A stretch of 64,000 nucleotides of DNA from Calliopum simillimum (lineage: Eukaryota > Arthropoda > Insecta > Diptera > Lauxaniidae): assembly GCA_951812925.1 (NCBI GenBank), contig OX638370.1, positions 106,096,897-106,160,896 on the forward strand, in the 5' to 3' direction. Position 1 is the stretch's first letter, and each line of letters starts with the position of its first letter. Positions 12,430-23,449 of the stretch are shown here, piece after piece. The notes under the pieces were generated by a model that was given only the letters and a program-made list of their open reading frames with translations, was not told the DNA's origin and made no database searches. A program made the translations under genes and the position numbers.

Positions 12430-14540
12430 TTATAAAATAAATTTTACAAGAAAACTTAAAAACAAGGCACTAACAGCTAAGGTCTTCGTCCTAAAGATGC
12501 ACAATCTATTGCTTAATAGTTTGCGCAATCTTTAAATAAAAATCAAAAAATTGTGCATATCGAAAGTGAAATCTATTAAGTTATCAAAACTGCCAATAAA
12601 AATCGTAACGAATGTAGTATCGAAAATCGTTTATAAAATTTCAATTTCGGAAAAATTTTTCTACTTAAAAAGCAACTTAGCAAAAGCACAAATTCACATA
12701 ACAATATGATTTTTATGCGAAAAAATCTTTTTCTGCAAATACCACGAAACCAATTTAAAAATATATAAATATCATCATCTTATTATATGCTCGACTTATT
12801 TATTGCTGACCCTTGAATTGTTATTATAACCCAATAAACTGTTCATGTGTGTGTGCCTATGTGTATCGGAATCAATCAATCAAAGTACAAAAAACCAAAA
12901 AAAAAAACTTCACTAATGTTACCCCATAGTGAGAAAAAACTATTAAAACTGTCATAAAAAACAAAATAAGCCAAAACATCAAAAGTTTTGCACTGATGTT
13001 GTTTATTTTTATTATTTTTATTCCACAACAATCATTGTGCCAATTTTAGTGCCCCACCAGCCGTGGACTTGGAGCAAACAACCACAATACATGACAAACA
13101 CAAATATAACAGACAAACCGACAAACAGTAAAGCGTCAAACGCTTATTAGGAAATCATTTCTCCAACAGAGTAGTGGCAGAACAGAACAGAACAGAACAG
13201 TATTGCAATTTATGCGTAATGAACTTTTTTATGACTTTTTCATGACGCTTCTGGGATACCGCTGATGTTTTGTGTGTTGCTGCTACATGCCAGTGTAGCA
13301 ACAATCTCATGCTCATTCTCGTGCTACTTTAATGTTACCCTGTTACGTTATGTAACATTACATTACATTACGTTACATTACATTACGTTTATGATTTGCA
13401 CATTGGCCATCATCGTGGTCATTTGAAACGAAAATAAAAGAGAATCTGCTGATGTACCATTTAGCAAAAGTCTCTCTGTGACAAGTTGACTTTAGTGGTG
13501 GGAGGTGGTAACAATAACTAATAGTTTATGTTATATGCAAACCAAAAACAAACTGTGAACTGTGTAATTTTCCATTTCAGTTGTTAATTTGAGAGGAGCG
13601 TAATGTTTTTATTTTAAGTTCATTTTGTCTATAATTAAGATTACATTGTATCAACCAAAAAGAAAAATCAGAAACCAATACATAGTTATGTAAGGAAAAA
13701 ATGTATTTACATAATGTCCTTGATTTTCAAAGTAACAGAAACTTTCCCACTGTTATTATAGAAATTTTTATATTTGAAAATCATATGCATTTATGTGAAT
13801 TTCACAAATTCACACAAAATTTTGTTTGCGCAATATATCGCAAAAAATAAAAAGAACTATCAGTTTCCTTTCATCGATAAAAAAACATCGATTCGCATAA
13901 AATCAGTTTTTATTTGGCTTAGTTTCCAGTGCAACGCCTGCTTTATACTCCGAGAAGTAAATTGTTTGAAAATGTTGTAGTGACATTTTGCACACATTGA
14001 AAAAAAAAAAAACTCACTGGAGTAAAGGACACACACTTGAGAAATTGACTATATAAATAGCTTTAAGTGTTTTATAAAAAAGTTAAAAATCTAACCTATA
14101 GACCGGTTCGATTTTGAATGAAGCAAAAAAGAAAAAAAAAAAGTAGTCCCAAAACCGACTCAAAAGTTAGAAGGACTCTCCGAGAAAAACCAATGGAGCT
14201 CTTTTGATTCTACTGAAGGTCCATTTTGTTTAAAAAAAACCATGTTTTTTGGTCATAACTTTTTTTTTCATTATAAAAGGGATACCCAAGAGTGCTTTGG
14301 AAATAAATACTATGGTTCTTACAAAAATTTTGGCGTTAAAAATACATCTTTTTTTTTTGCAGTGTAGATACTATTCATGCCCCAAAATCGATTTTTTTTA
14401 CGTTTTTCAATTAAGAGCTCGGAAAAAGGATGTTTTACTCAAAAGCCAGACATCTTTCGAAAAAAGTTTCTAAGGCAAGAAATGCTTAGAATTATCAAAA
14501 GAATACATGTGAACTTCATCAGAATTTTTTGAATTCTTTA
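12430..14540. other. Non-coding stretch with simple repeats
   Basis: Contains (CAGAA)n near 13181-13200 and a TTACA/TTACG pentamer tract at about 13342-13390. A partial copy of the 14545 foldback family (AAGGCAAGAAATGCTTAGAA) appears near 14473. No gene recognised. Confidence 0.5.
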
Positions 14541-14544
14541 TATA

Positions 14545-15555
14545 AAGCAATCCACGCCAAGTGTACCAGCTCAAAATTTTTTTTTCTCCGATTTCGCTCA
14601 AATTTAGCAATATGGTAGATCCGGTGTGCAAAAACAACAATACGGGAGAATTCGGTCCTAAAACCATTTGTTGTTATAATACAGGCTGTTGAAGTTAGCG
14701 TTTTTAGTCATTTTCATGTAAAGGGTGTTTTTTCAAAAATTTATAGCTTACACTTAAGTTCATTAATTGATAAATCTAAGTTACTGGTCCCATTTATTTC
14801 GAAGTGTTCTTTTTGTAAAAAAATAGGGTTTTACACTTAAAAATTCTTTTCAATTTTTTTTAAAAGTACTTTTAATTAAAGCATAATTTATAAGCTTTAA
14901 AATGATGTGTGACTCCACATGGGATTCGGACGCTAAATGGGAGTTTTTGGCTTTTGAACGCCAGCGGAAGGCAAAAATCTTTTTTACTCAAGAGAAAAGC
15001 ATTTTACGAAAAAAGTGTACAAGGCAAAAAATGCTTAGAATCGTCCAATTAATACGTGTATTTTTTTTGGAAACTTTGTTTTTGAATAATTTTTCAAATT
15101 TTTTCAGAAAATACTCAAAAAAAAAAATTTTTGTTTTATAACTATCCAAAAAACTCCCAAAAAATTTCACACTTACTTCCTTGATGAGTCTAAGCACTTT
15201 ATGCCCAGTACACTTTTTTCGTAAGATGCTTTCCTCTTGTGTAAAAAAGATTTTTGCCTTCCGCGGGCGTTCAAAAGCCAAAAGCTCCCATTTAGCGTCC
15301 AAATCCTATCTGGAGTCATACATCATTTTAAAGCTTATAAATTATGCCTTAATTAAAAGTACTTTTAAAAAAAATCTAAAGTGGGTTTTTTTAAAAATAA
15401 TTCAAAAGTATTTTTAAGTGTAAAAAATCTTGGTGAAAAAAAATTATTTTCCTGCCGGCTTATTATTTTTGCATGCCGGATGTACCATATTGCCAAATTT
15501 GAGCAGATCAGAGATAAAAAAATTTTCAGCTGATACGCTTGACGTATTTTGCTTC
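14545..15555. mobile_element. Foldback element, family 2, full-length copy
   Basis: Left arm from 14545 (CAGCTCAAAATTTT, CTCGCTCAAATTTAGCAATA-like, TTTTGAACGCCAGCGG, AAAAGTGTACAAGGCA) is mirrored by the right arm ending at 15555 (GAAGCAAAATACGTCAAGCG on the minus strand). The centre is near 15105. The arms are roughly 450-550 bp with indels. Long open frames on both strands (about 100 codons) are mirror images of each other and show no known domain. Related copies: 19150-19440 and 42743-43085. Confidence 0.75.
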
Positions 15556-15674
15556 CTATACTAAAAAAAAAAAAAAAAAATGTCCTTACATTATTCTAAC
15601 TTTCATCCCTCTAGCTCTTCTAGTTTATAAGATATAGCGTTTTTAAACTTATCATCTTTTTTGTCTTTTCATAG

Positions 15675-16118
15675 TTGTATTGCCCCATATCTAAGACTCA
15701 TGAATACAAATATGTTTTTCTGCTGTCTGACATCGTTTACAATAGCGTCAACTTCCTCATTCGGTTTGTATCCGTCTGTATACCACAAATGATAATCACC
15801 AACGAATTGAGGTTGTTTCTTTTCTCAGACATTTGCGTCGGAGAAAGTTCCCCAGAAGTTGCACTTGGGTGTGCAGTAATCACTGATAGTAATGACAAGG
15901 TTCATGCTGTTGTTCAGCTACTTCCCCAATACGTAATGTTTGATTGTTCCTGCCCTCCTTTTTTCAAGGAACGTAAGTTTCGCTACGAATCTCAGCGCTG
16001 TCTTCTAAGATGTGAAGGTTATAAATCAAACGCTACTTTCAAGGCAACAGTTGCAGTGGTTTTCAAAGATCCGGTTGCTGAAATTCAAGGCAATTATTTT
16101 GTAATTTACAGAGTTTGA
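15675..16118 (+). CDS. Unrecognised open frame, possible exon or gene relic
   Basis: A 148-codon open stretch in DNA where frames this long are rare. It begins just after tttttgtcttttcatag, a fair splice acceptor, and has no early ATG, so it would be a 3' exon rather than a complete gene. A second good acceptor (tttcttttctcag) lies at 15828, opening DICVGESSPEVALGCAVITD. The rest includes a Cys-rich part (FDCSCPP, RCLLRCEGY) and ends NYFVIYRV-stop. A strong internal donor (gtaagt) lies at about 15976. I do not recognise the protein. It could be an orphan gene exon, a decayed transposon gene, or chance. Confidence 0.3.
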   Translation: MYCPISKTHEYKYVFLLSDIVYNSVNFLIRFVSVCIPQMIITNELRLFLFSDICVGESSPEVALGCAVITDSNDKVHAVVQLLPQYVMFDCSCPPFFKERKFRYESQRCLLRCEGYKSNATFKATVAVVFKDPVAEIQGNYFVIYRV

Positions 16119-16348
16119 CTTAAGCCGATATTTGTCGCAACTTTTTGTACCACACGGGTAAGAATTTTAAACTTTTTCTGTGAGATTATAGAGGTCGTGT
16201 AATGGTATATTTACCAGATTAGTTAGCATATTAATTTTTGTGTATTGGGTTATTTGTTAAATACTCTTCCTTATGTGCATTTCAACCATTTTCTCTACCG
16301 CTTTAAGGAGAAATGAAGTCAAGCTAATAGGGTGGTATGATTTTCGAC

Positions 16349-16591
16349 TATATAGCCATTCCATGTCCAGCGTTATGAGATTTTCATTGGTCATATTGGA
16401 TTTCGCTGATGTTTAGCATTTTGTGTAGTCGTATTTTGTCATATTTTCTGTCCCCCAAAATGAACAAAAATAAATTTTTTTTACCATTTCTATTGGTTTT
16501 GGCCTAAAATGATACCATATACTTAATTTCAGCAAAATTAGAGACAGTCAATGTAAAGCATATTACGCTAGACATGGAATGGCTGTATATC
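16349..16591. mobile_element. Small MITE-like element with 26-28-bp inverted ends
   Basis: Left end TATAGCCATTCCATGTCCAG (from 16351) is mirrored by CTAGACATGGAATGGCTGTA (16568-16587). About 240 bp long, AT-rich, no coding. The ends abut TA/TATA, compatible with a TA target site, but the exact duplication cannot be fixed. Confidence 0.65.
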
Positions 16592-16599
16592 AATATTTT

Positions 16600-18840
16600 G
16601 TGACTTTTTTTAAATTCTTTCACTTTATCAACGTTTGAAACATTTTTCTAAATTCTCTCAATTCCGCAGTTTTAAAATTTTTAAAAATTTTGTGCAAAAT
16701 GATGCTTTGCTAAGAGCATTTTCCACAATTACAATATTTTTAGATTTCTTAAAAAATTTTTGTTTGTTCTTGGACACAAGCCGATCAATATTTTTCTTTC
16801 AGTGCCTACTATCAACATCATCATTATTTCCCAGAAACGGAAATTTACCAAAAACGTAGTCGATTGCGCATTATATTCATCGAATCGTTTGCTTTTGCTA
16901 TGGCACACATACAATTATGCAAAAGCTTTTGTGTATGTGTGTGTTATGTTTGAATAGTGCATTTTTTTTAAAGAAAAACAAAAAAAAAAACTCCATCTAT
17001 CTTCATTTTTTGTTCACTTTGAACCGATTTGTGCCACATACAAACAGTTAAGGCTAAATGAAAGGATATATGTATGTTTGCATATAAAAGTCCTTTTCAG
17101 TGCATTCGGCGTTTATTCGATGTGGTTTTTATGAGGCAGCAAGGATTTTACAATTTTTCACTTTAACAAATTCAAAGAGTCCATTTCATTTGCTTGGTAT
17201 TTAATAAAAGAACAACCAGGCGAATGCATGAAATGATCCTGGTTTACAAATGCATGAATGAGTGAGTGAATGAACATGAGTAAGTATGTATAGGTGTAAT
17301 GAAGCAGCGCGGTGAATATTACACGTACGCAGTATGCAGGAGAGAGAGAATCCTTAATAGCCAGTTACCAATGTCTCCTGTGTTAACCAAATGAAAAGGC
17401 ATTTTTTTTAGTTTAAACTTTTATGCGTTGCATTCATTCTCTTTTCTTCCTTCAAAAGGATACGCTGATTAGCGCATAAATGCTGCAGTTGCTGCTTTTT
17501 TGGTAACATCCGTTCTTGTGATGACTGTTTTGAATATGCATAGGATTAATTGGTTCAAAATAGAGCTTGGATTTCGTTAGTTAGATTTTGTTAAATTTTG
17601 GTTTGACACTTTAAAGCTCAATAATCGACCAAAACTATGTACATGAGGTGCAGCATAATCGAAAGTTTCTGTATATAAATCTATAAAAATGAAAATCCAA
17701 ACATTTTGCCATTGCACATTCTTGTCATTCCTCCAGTATTAGCTGCATCATTTCAAAAATTATTATTTTCATTGAAATTGAAATTGAAACCATAACTTTC
17801 AATTCTGTGCAAAAATGAAAATACCAAAGTCGTAAAACATTTGCTCGGGTAGTGCGGGGGAGTTAGAGCACACTACTTTCAGAAGCAACTGCTGCACCAA
17901 CGGTGATATCGATTCGTTTACTTTAAATGGAAACTAAGCAGAAAGTATGCGATGTTGTGTCGTTATTTTTTCTGTTGTTTTTTTTTTTTTTGGTTTTTTG
18001 GGAAAGAAAATCAACTTTTTTCGATAGCAGTGAGAGTTGTTCATTGCAACAGTGATAAAATTGCACTGGGAATTTGGGAGTAGAAAGTAGCTGAAGAAAT
18101 TTTCATTGACTAAAACGCAACTCAACACTGCGCCGCACAAGGATGTTTCTTACGTATGTACTAGGATATCATCTATGACATCCTTACGAAAACATGCTAT
18201 ACATTTGTTGACTTTTTTTTTTTTTTGTCTTTAGTTTTTTGCCTTAAATTGTTGTTATTTTTAGTAGCCCAATTTCAAACGGTTTTCTTTTTATTTTTCA
18301 TAAGAAACCAATTTTATGTACATAGTAAGGTAGGTACTTGCATCGGGCTTTCTGAAATATTTCACATGCTCAAGTGGAAAGGTACTTATAATAAAAATTT
18401 TCGGGATATACAAAAACTCTTGACAACTTTTTTTTAAATTTGGTTTTATCTATAACACTGTCCGATAAAATAAAACTTTTTGTTGTTGTCATGAGAAATT
18501 CCAACATATTCTTAAAATATGTAGACTTACAATTTTTTTAATCGATTGATTTCTTGTGTTAAATTGACATTTTAAATTAAACGATTCTTATAGCTGAGGT
18601 CTATTAAGTGTTAAAAAAAACTTATGCAGGATACTACGAGAAATATTGCTGTAGAAAAATTTAACCCTCTTTATCCGCCACATACACGGAAAAAACTAAA
18701 CCGTAAAGATTCATTGAAAATCTCATTAATTCTTAATATTTTTTTCATTAAATGTGCTCCTGTAAAGAAAAACCGCAATTTTTCCTGATTACACAGTAAA
18801 TTTTTGTAAAAATATTAAAATGAAAAAAAAAAAATAAAAA
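16600..18840. other. AT-rich non-coding DNA
   Basis: No gene seen. A TGAA/GTGA-rich patch lies near 17250-17285 and poly-T tracts at about 17978 and 18210. Confidence 0.45.
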
Positions 18841-18842
18841 AA

Positions 18843-18914
18843 ATTATGTCTATGGTGTAAAACTTAAGAGCTTTGTATTTGTATGCTATGCTCTTACCAC
18901 TGAGCTACTGTGGC
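18843..18914 (-). pseudogene. tRNA-like relic (5' half)
   Basis: On the minus strand the sequence begins GCCACAGTAGCTCAGTGGTA and continues AGAGC, giving a good A box and a perfect D stem (GCTC/GAGC). The 3' half has no clear B box and the acceptor stem has no partner, so it is not a functional tRNA. It is either a tRNA pseudogene or the head of a SINE. It lies 17 bp from the end of the next element. Confidence 0.4.
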
Positions 18915-18953
18915 ACTTCCGTTTCTGTAGCTAATTGAGGCGTTGCGTGCATT

Positions 18954-18979
18954 AACGCCCTAAGTCGACTTAGGGCGTT
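18954..18979. repeat. Perfect 26-bp palindrome
   Basis: AACGCCCTAAGTC is followed directly by its exact reverse complement with no spacer. It is part of the left end of the surrounding element. Confidence 0.9.
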
Positions 18980-19149
18980 TTTGCGCCTATCGCTTTTTTG
19001 AAAAGCTTGGGTCCTCAAATATATGTGTACTTAATTTCAACTTCCAATTACGATCACAGAATGTGGTAGAGCAATATATATATATACTGTTTAAAGAGTT
19101 GCGTGCAAGAAGGGCGTAGTGCGACTTGGGGCGTTTTTGCATAAATCAG

Positions 19150-19440
19150 TTCGCGGTAGGGAAAAAAGGTTTTTACTCAAAACCAAGGTGCCGAGCGAAA
19201 TAACTATATACGGCAAAAAATGCTTAGAATTGTCCAAAGAGTACGTGTGATTTTATTTTGAATTTTTTTTTTTAGCCAAATTTTGAAAAATTATAAAATG
19301 TTCGAAAAAATTCTAAAAAAATTCACACATATTTTTTGGACGATTCCAAGCATTTTCCGCGTAATATACTTTTTTGTCGTAAGGTACCTTGCTTTTGAAT
19401 TAAATCCATTTTTCCGGCTGGGTAAAAAAATTGCTATGTT
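19150..19440. mobile_element. Foldback element, family 2, short nested copy
   Basis: GGGAAAAAAGGTTTTTACTC, CGGCAAAAAATGCTTAGAAT and TGTCCAAAGAGTACGTGTGA on the left are mirrored on the right by CACACATATTTTTTGGACGA, TTCCAAGCATTTTCCGCGTA and AAAAATGGATTT-like sequence. The centre is near 19295. Blocks match the arms of 14545-15555. Confidence 0.65.
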
Positions 19441-20648
19441 TGAGTGACCATATTTCGATAAATTTGTAGCCTAAGAAATTTTTCAATAAAGCATTTTAAA
19501 GGAAACTTTATCTCCTTATTTTTTATTAAATTTTGTCTTTTCTTATCTTTGATCTAAAATAAGTTATAGTCAAAAGAGTAAAAAAGACAAGAATTCGAAA
19601 ATTTTTTTTGATTTCAATATTCTATAAATTCATTAAAATCCATAGCGCCGCTTTTGTGTAATATTGAATCAAAATATTCAAGCCTTTAAAAGTGGGTGTG
19701 ACACTCTTGCCATTCCATCCACATTTCGCTATTTATAATCAGCATTTGTCTACCAAACTGATCCACCATTTGCGAAATATTGCCCAATAAATTCTAATTT
19801 TAAAGAATTTGCTACGTCTTTCTATGAGTATCTACAGGGTTAGAATTTATCCCAGTCTTAATATTATACTAATATAAAACATTGTAACAAATTTCGTTAA
19901 AACCTCTATAACCGTTTACAAAAAAAATATTTACCAGGTGCAAAACTTAGATGCAATGTATGCATGCATTTTATAAAATTAAAATTTTAAAGAAATAAAC
20001 AAAAATGCACATTTAAAAATAATTAAGGTGAAAGTATATTTCATTCCTCTCATTTAAAAAAAAAAAAATCATTAAAATCGGTACAGTTTTGCCGGTTTCC
20101 CAAGCAAAATGCTAACGTTACTCTAGTGATAGTCAAATGGATTTATGCAAAAACGCCCTATAATTTAAGTTTTTCCTTCTTCGATAATTCTGTCAATATG
20201 CGTTAGTATTATGTGTTAGCGGTAATTATTTACTCATTTTATTAGGTTTAATTGAATAAATTTGTTTTTCAAGGTTTAAATGATGGTTTGCTATTTTTAT
20301 CAGCATTTAAAAACTTTAAATTGAATTATCTCGAAATGCCATTTTTCGACTTGGGGCGTTATTGCACGCAACGCCTCAATTGTTTTATTTAAATTATATT
20401 TCAATAAAGTTTTTTACAATGTCAATCAGTAATAATTGATAATAGTTCTCGGCAAATATTGCACAGCTTACTGGTGTTTTTTCATTCCTGCACTTTTTAC
20501 TTTTCTATTCAATATTTTTTAATGTTTGTTTCTGTACTTTTTGAATTTTAAGCCAGGGACTAAAATTGATGGATCTTTTACACACTTAGTGTTCTTCTTA
20601 ATTTAAAATTGCTGCTCATAGGCAAAAATTCGATTCCACAAAAATAAT

Positions 20649-20785
20649 GAGGTGATTCCTGGAAACGTGTAAAAGCCTCGAAAACTTCGTAAACTCGTAA
20701 AAGTTGTTAAAATCAATACGAAATTTTAAAGTTTTACGAGTTTATGAGGTTTTCGAGGCTTCTACACATTTTCAGGAATCGCCTT
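20649..20785. repeat. Long hairpin, about 53-bp stem
   Basis: Left arm AGGTGATTCCTGGAAACGTG, AAGCCTCGAAAACTTCGTAA, ACTCGTAAAA pairs with the right arm ending ATTTTCAGGAATCGCCTTA, about 47 of 53 positions complementary, with a loop of about 30 bp. No coding. Probably a small foldback MITE. Confidence 0.75.
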
Positions 20786-20824
20786 AATATTTATTTTAAT
20801 TTCCCAACAAAATTATTAGGGGAA

Positions 20825-21189
20825 TGTCGTCAGGGTTGGGCCGCTGTCAGTACCGGTATTTCTCGTATGTTACACGTGCTGCCATCTGTGTTATAGCGTC
20901 GAGTTATTGCTCTCGATGCCAGAAAACCTTTTTAAGCATTGCTTGTTACCGAGATTGTCAGTAAAAATTTTTGCGCCTTCGTGTTGTTTTCGATAGTTCA
21001 AAAAATTTTGTAATAGCAGTTAAGAACGACTCAAATCTTGGAAAAGAACAATGTCACCGCAATAGTAAGTATATATATCCATTAGGTGATGGACCATTAA
21101 TAAGTTCCCAAAGGGAAAGTTCGATTCCTTAACCTGTTCGCATGTAGTATTGAGCGATCGAAAAACATGATTGTCGTCAGGGTTGGGCC
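20825..21189 (+). repeat. 18-bp exact direct repeat bounding a 0.35-kb segment
   Basis: TGTCGTCAGGGTTGGGCC is found at 20825-20842 and 21172-21189, 347 bp apart. The segment between is less AT-rich than its surroundings. It may be two copies of one promoter-like region of the broken gene that follows, or ends of a nested insertion. Confidence 0.55.
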
Positions 21190-21299
21190 ACTCGTGTAGT
21201 CAGATTTGAGCCACTTCAATTTTTATTTCGAATCAGTAAAATAACATTACTTTACCGGTTTTTCGGAACACAGAACATAAGTCCACTCTTTCTACGATG

Positions 21300-21590
21300 T
21301 TGTCATTGGTCGGGCTTCTGCAAGCGGCCGCGTTAAAAGTGAAATCTAATCGGGGGCGCCGCCCGATGAAAAGTACAGCCTTATCCTCCTCAGAGAACCG
21401 CAAAGAGTAACGTAAAAAGGAACAGATGCGCGATGCTTCGAAAATGCCGAAAAAGCGTCCGAAATCGCGAAAAAATCGCAAAAACAACACCTGCTAAACG
21501 AGGTCGCCCTCTGAAAAAACCACAAAAGATCCTCTTCCGACGAAGATGTGGATCAAGACTTCTGCATTGTATGCTTGAAAGTAAGTATAT
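21300..21590 (+). pseudogene. Broken coding fragment with AT-hook-like motifs and a C-x-x-C start
   Basis: Three frames carry protein-like pieces in order: SNRGRRPMKSTALSSSENRK (frame of 21351) then KMPKKRPKSRKNRKN; TPAKRGRPLKKPQK (frame of 21496); and SSSDEDVDQDFCIVCLK (frame of 21530), which ends at a good donor gtaagt at 21591. RGRRP and KRGRP are AT-hook-like; an acidic stretch followed by CIVC recalls the C-terminal zinc-binding region of pogo/Tigger-type transposases. Shifts and a stop show decay, unless unseen introns join the frames. GC-rich for this window. Confidence 0.4.
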
Positions 21591-21619
21591 TTTAGTGAGG
21601 TCTCCATGCAAAATCTTGG

Positions 21620-23440
21620 CAACTTAAGTTGATAACTTATTCACGGGACAAAAATAACAAATTGCGTTGGTAACTTGACTTACAAAGTTATAAGTTAATT
21701 TTTCTTTAAAAATCAGTGGATGTAAATCCTACATACCAACGTAATATCCGTAGAATATTTTTTAATGGTAGTTGACAAGTTAAGTTACCAACTTTTCTCA
21801 TCGAACATTTGGTTGCTGAAAGAGAACATAAGTTGTAACTAGAGTTACAACTCATATGAATTCATTTTATCCAAATTATAAGTTGAAATTGTTAATATCT
21901 CTGTAAATCAATTTGAAATAGTGACAACGATTTAATAGTCGAAAGACCTTTATTTGGACCACAAATTTCCAAAGTATTTGTTTAATTTTTGGTTTTGGTT
22001 TTCTTGTTTTAACGAAAACGATACAAAAATGATCATAACTAAAAACTACGATTTTCGAGTTACCTACTTTTACGTTGGACGTATGGAATTAAATAATTGC
22101 TGGCTCTAATTTTTGTTTTATCAAAACGTCTTATTTTATTGAAGTAATATTTTAATTTTTCATATATTTGGAATTTTTAAAACCATAATTCTTAAAATGT
22201 CAAAATATTTTCATATATTTTTAGATGTTTCTAAAATTTAGGAACTGTTTTTTTAATTTTTCTTGAAATTTTCAGCGGCTTATGATTTTTATAAGCTTTT
22301 CCGAATGTTTCAAGCGATTAAACTTTAAAATACTATTGGGAAACGTTTGAAATTTTGTTTTTGGAAGCAAAAAATTTTCATAACAAAATGTTATATAACC
22401 ATGTGAAAAACCATACACAAGGTTAACTCAAGCCAACCAATACCACAAAATAGAAAATAGAAAACACAATACGATAAATTATTTATGTGTAAAGTTGCTC
22501 ATTAAACCCAAAGGACTACAATAAAAACAATAAAAACAAAACAAAAAAATAAAAAATGAAAAACAAAAATAAACCAAAAAATAACTGCAATTTCAATAGG
22601 AACCTTGAAATCCGTGTGAAAATTGCAAAAAAGAAGGGATTTCAGCTTAAAAGCTGCATTTGGTTGACAGCGGTTTGCATTGAGCGCTAAAATGCTGCAT
22701 ACAAAAACGCAGATGCCTATGTATAAAAATACATACAGACAACACATACAAACACTAATGTAGTTTGCCAAAAAGCGTTTAGTGCAAAAAACCAAGCGGA
22801 CAACCTCAGACTGTCATTCACACACGATTTTTTGTGGTTTAGATTTTGTTGTTTTTATTTTTGTTTAAAATTTCGCACTTATCGAGTGCTTTTTTGGAGC
22901 TTTTTATTTTAAATTTTCGTTGTGGTTTTCATAGGATTTTTTCTGGTTCACTGTATGTTATTTAAATAAATTTCAATTGAATTTAAATTAAATGAAATGT
23001 AATTTTTGATTATATTTGGTGGAATTTAGCTAATTCAGTAGATCAAATGTAAATTTAATTAAAAATAAGTTTTCAATAAAAATGTAACATTTTGGTATAA
23101 TCAAAATAATATGGATATGTTTCTTCAGGAAATCGGCATTGCCATTTTAGCTCCCTTTACATACTTTTAACAAAATAAGTCCTAAGTGTTATCCCTTTGC
23201 TTAAGTTGCTTTGCGTCCTGATGACTAAATATGTCAATAAAATCTAAAAATGTAAGCTAATTCCCTTAATTGAAATTCTAATATTTTTTTTTCCAGAATT
23301 TATTTTTATTTTTACACAAACGCACAATTAACTCACTGTTAATTATCGTAATTAGCTCATTTAGCTAAGCGTCAAACATAAAAAAAGGAAAGAAATCCGG
23401 ATGATGAAATGAAAATGAACTTCAGCTTAAAGTTGCTATA
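21620..23440. other. AT-rich non-coding DNA with small hairpins
   Basis: AGTTGTAACT-AG-AGTTACAACT at 21832-21853 is a tight hairpin. GGTAACTTGAC (about 21670) and its inverse (about 21785) form a loose larger one. No gene seen. Confidence 0.45.
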
Positions 23441-23449
23441 GTACATTTG

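Larger units (their letters stand above)
18932..20381. mobile_element. 1.45-kb element with GAGGCGTTGCGTGCA inverted ends
   Basis: Left end (18932-18967) AATTGAGGCGTTGCGTGCAT then TAACGCCCTAAGTCG is mirrored by 20347-20381. Subterminal copies of CGACTTGGGGCGTTTTTGCA occur near 19115 and, partly and inverted, at 20143. The left end contains a perfect 26-bp palindrome. No transposase frame is visible. A copy of foldback family 2 (19150-19440) is nested inside. Confidence 0.7.

Noticed and set aside
14902..15417. Frames of 78-104 codons on both strands
   Set aside because: Mirror images of each other in the arms of a foldback element.
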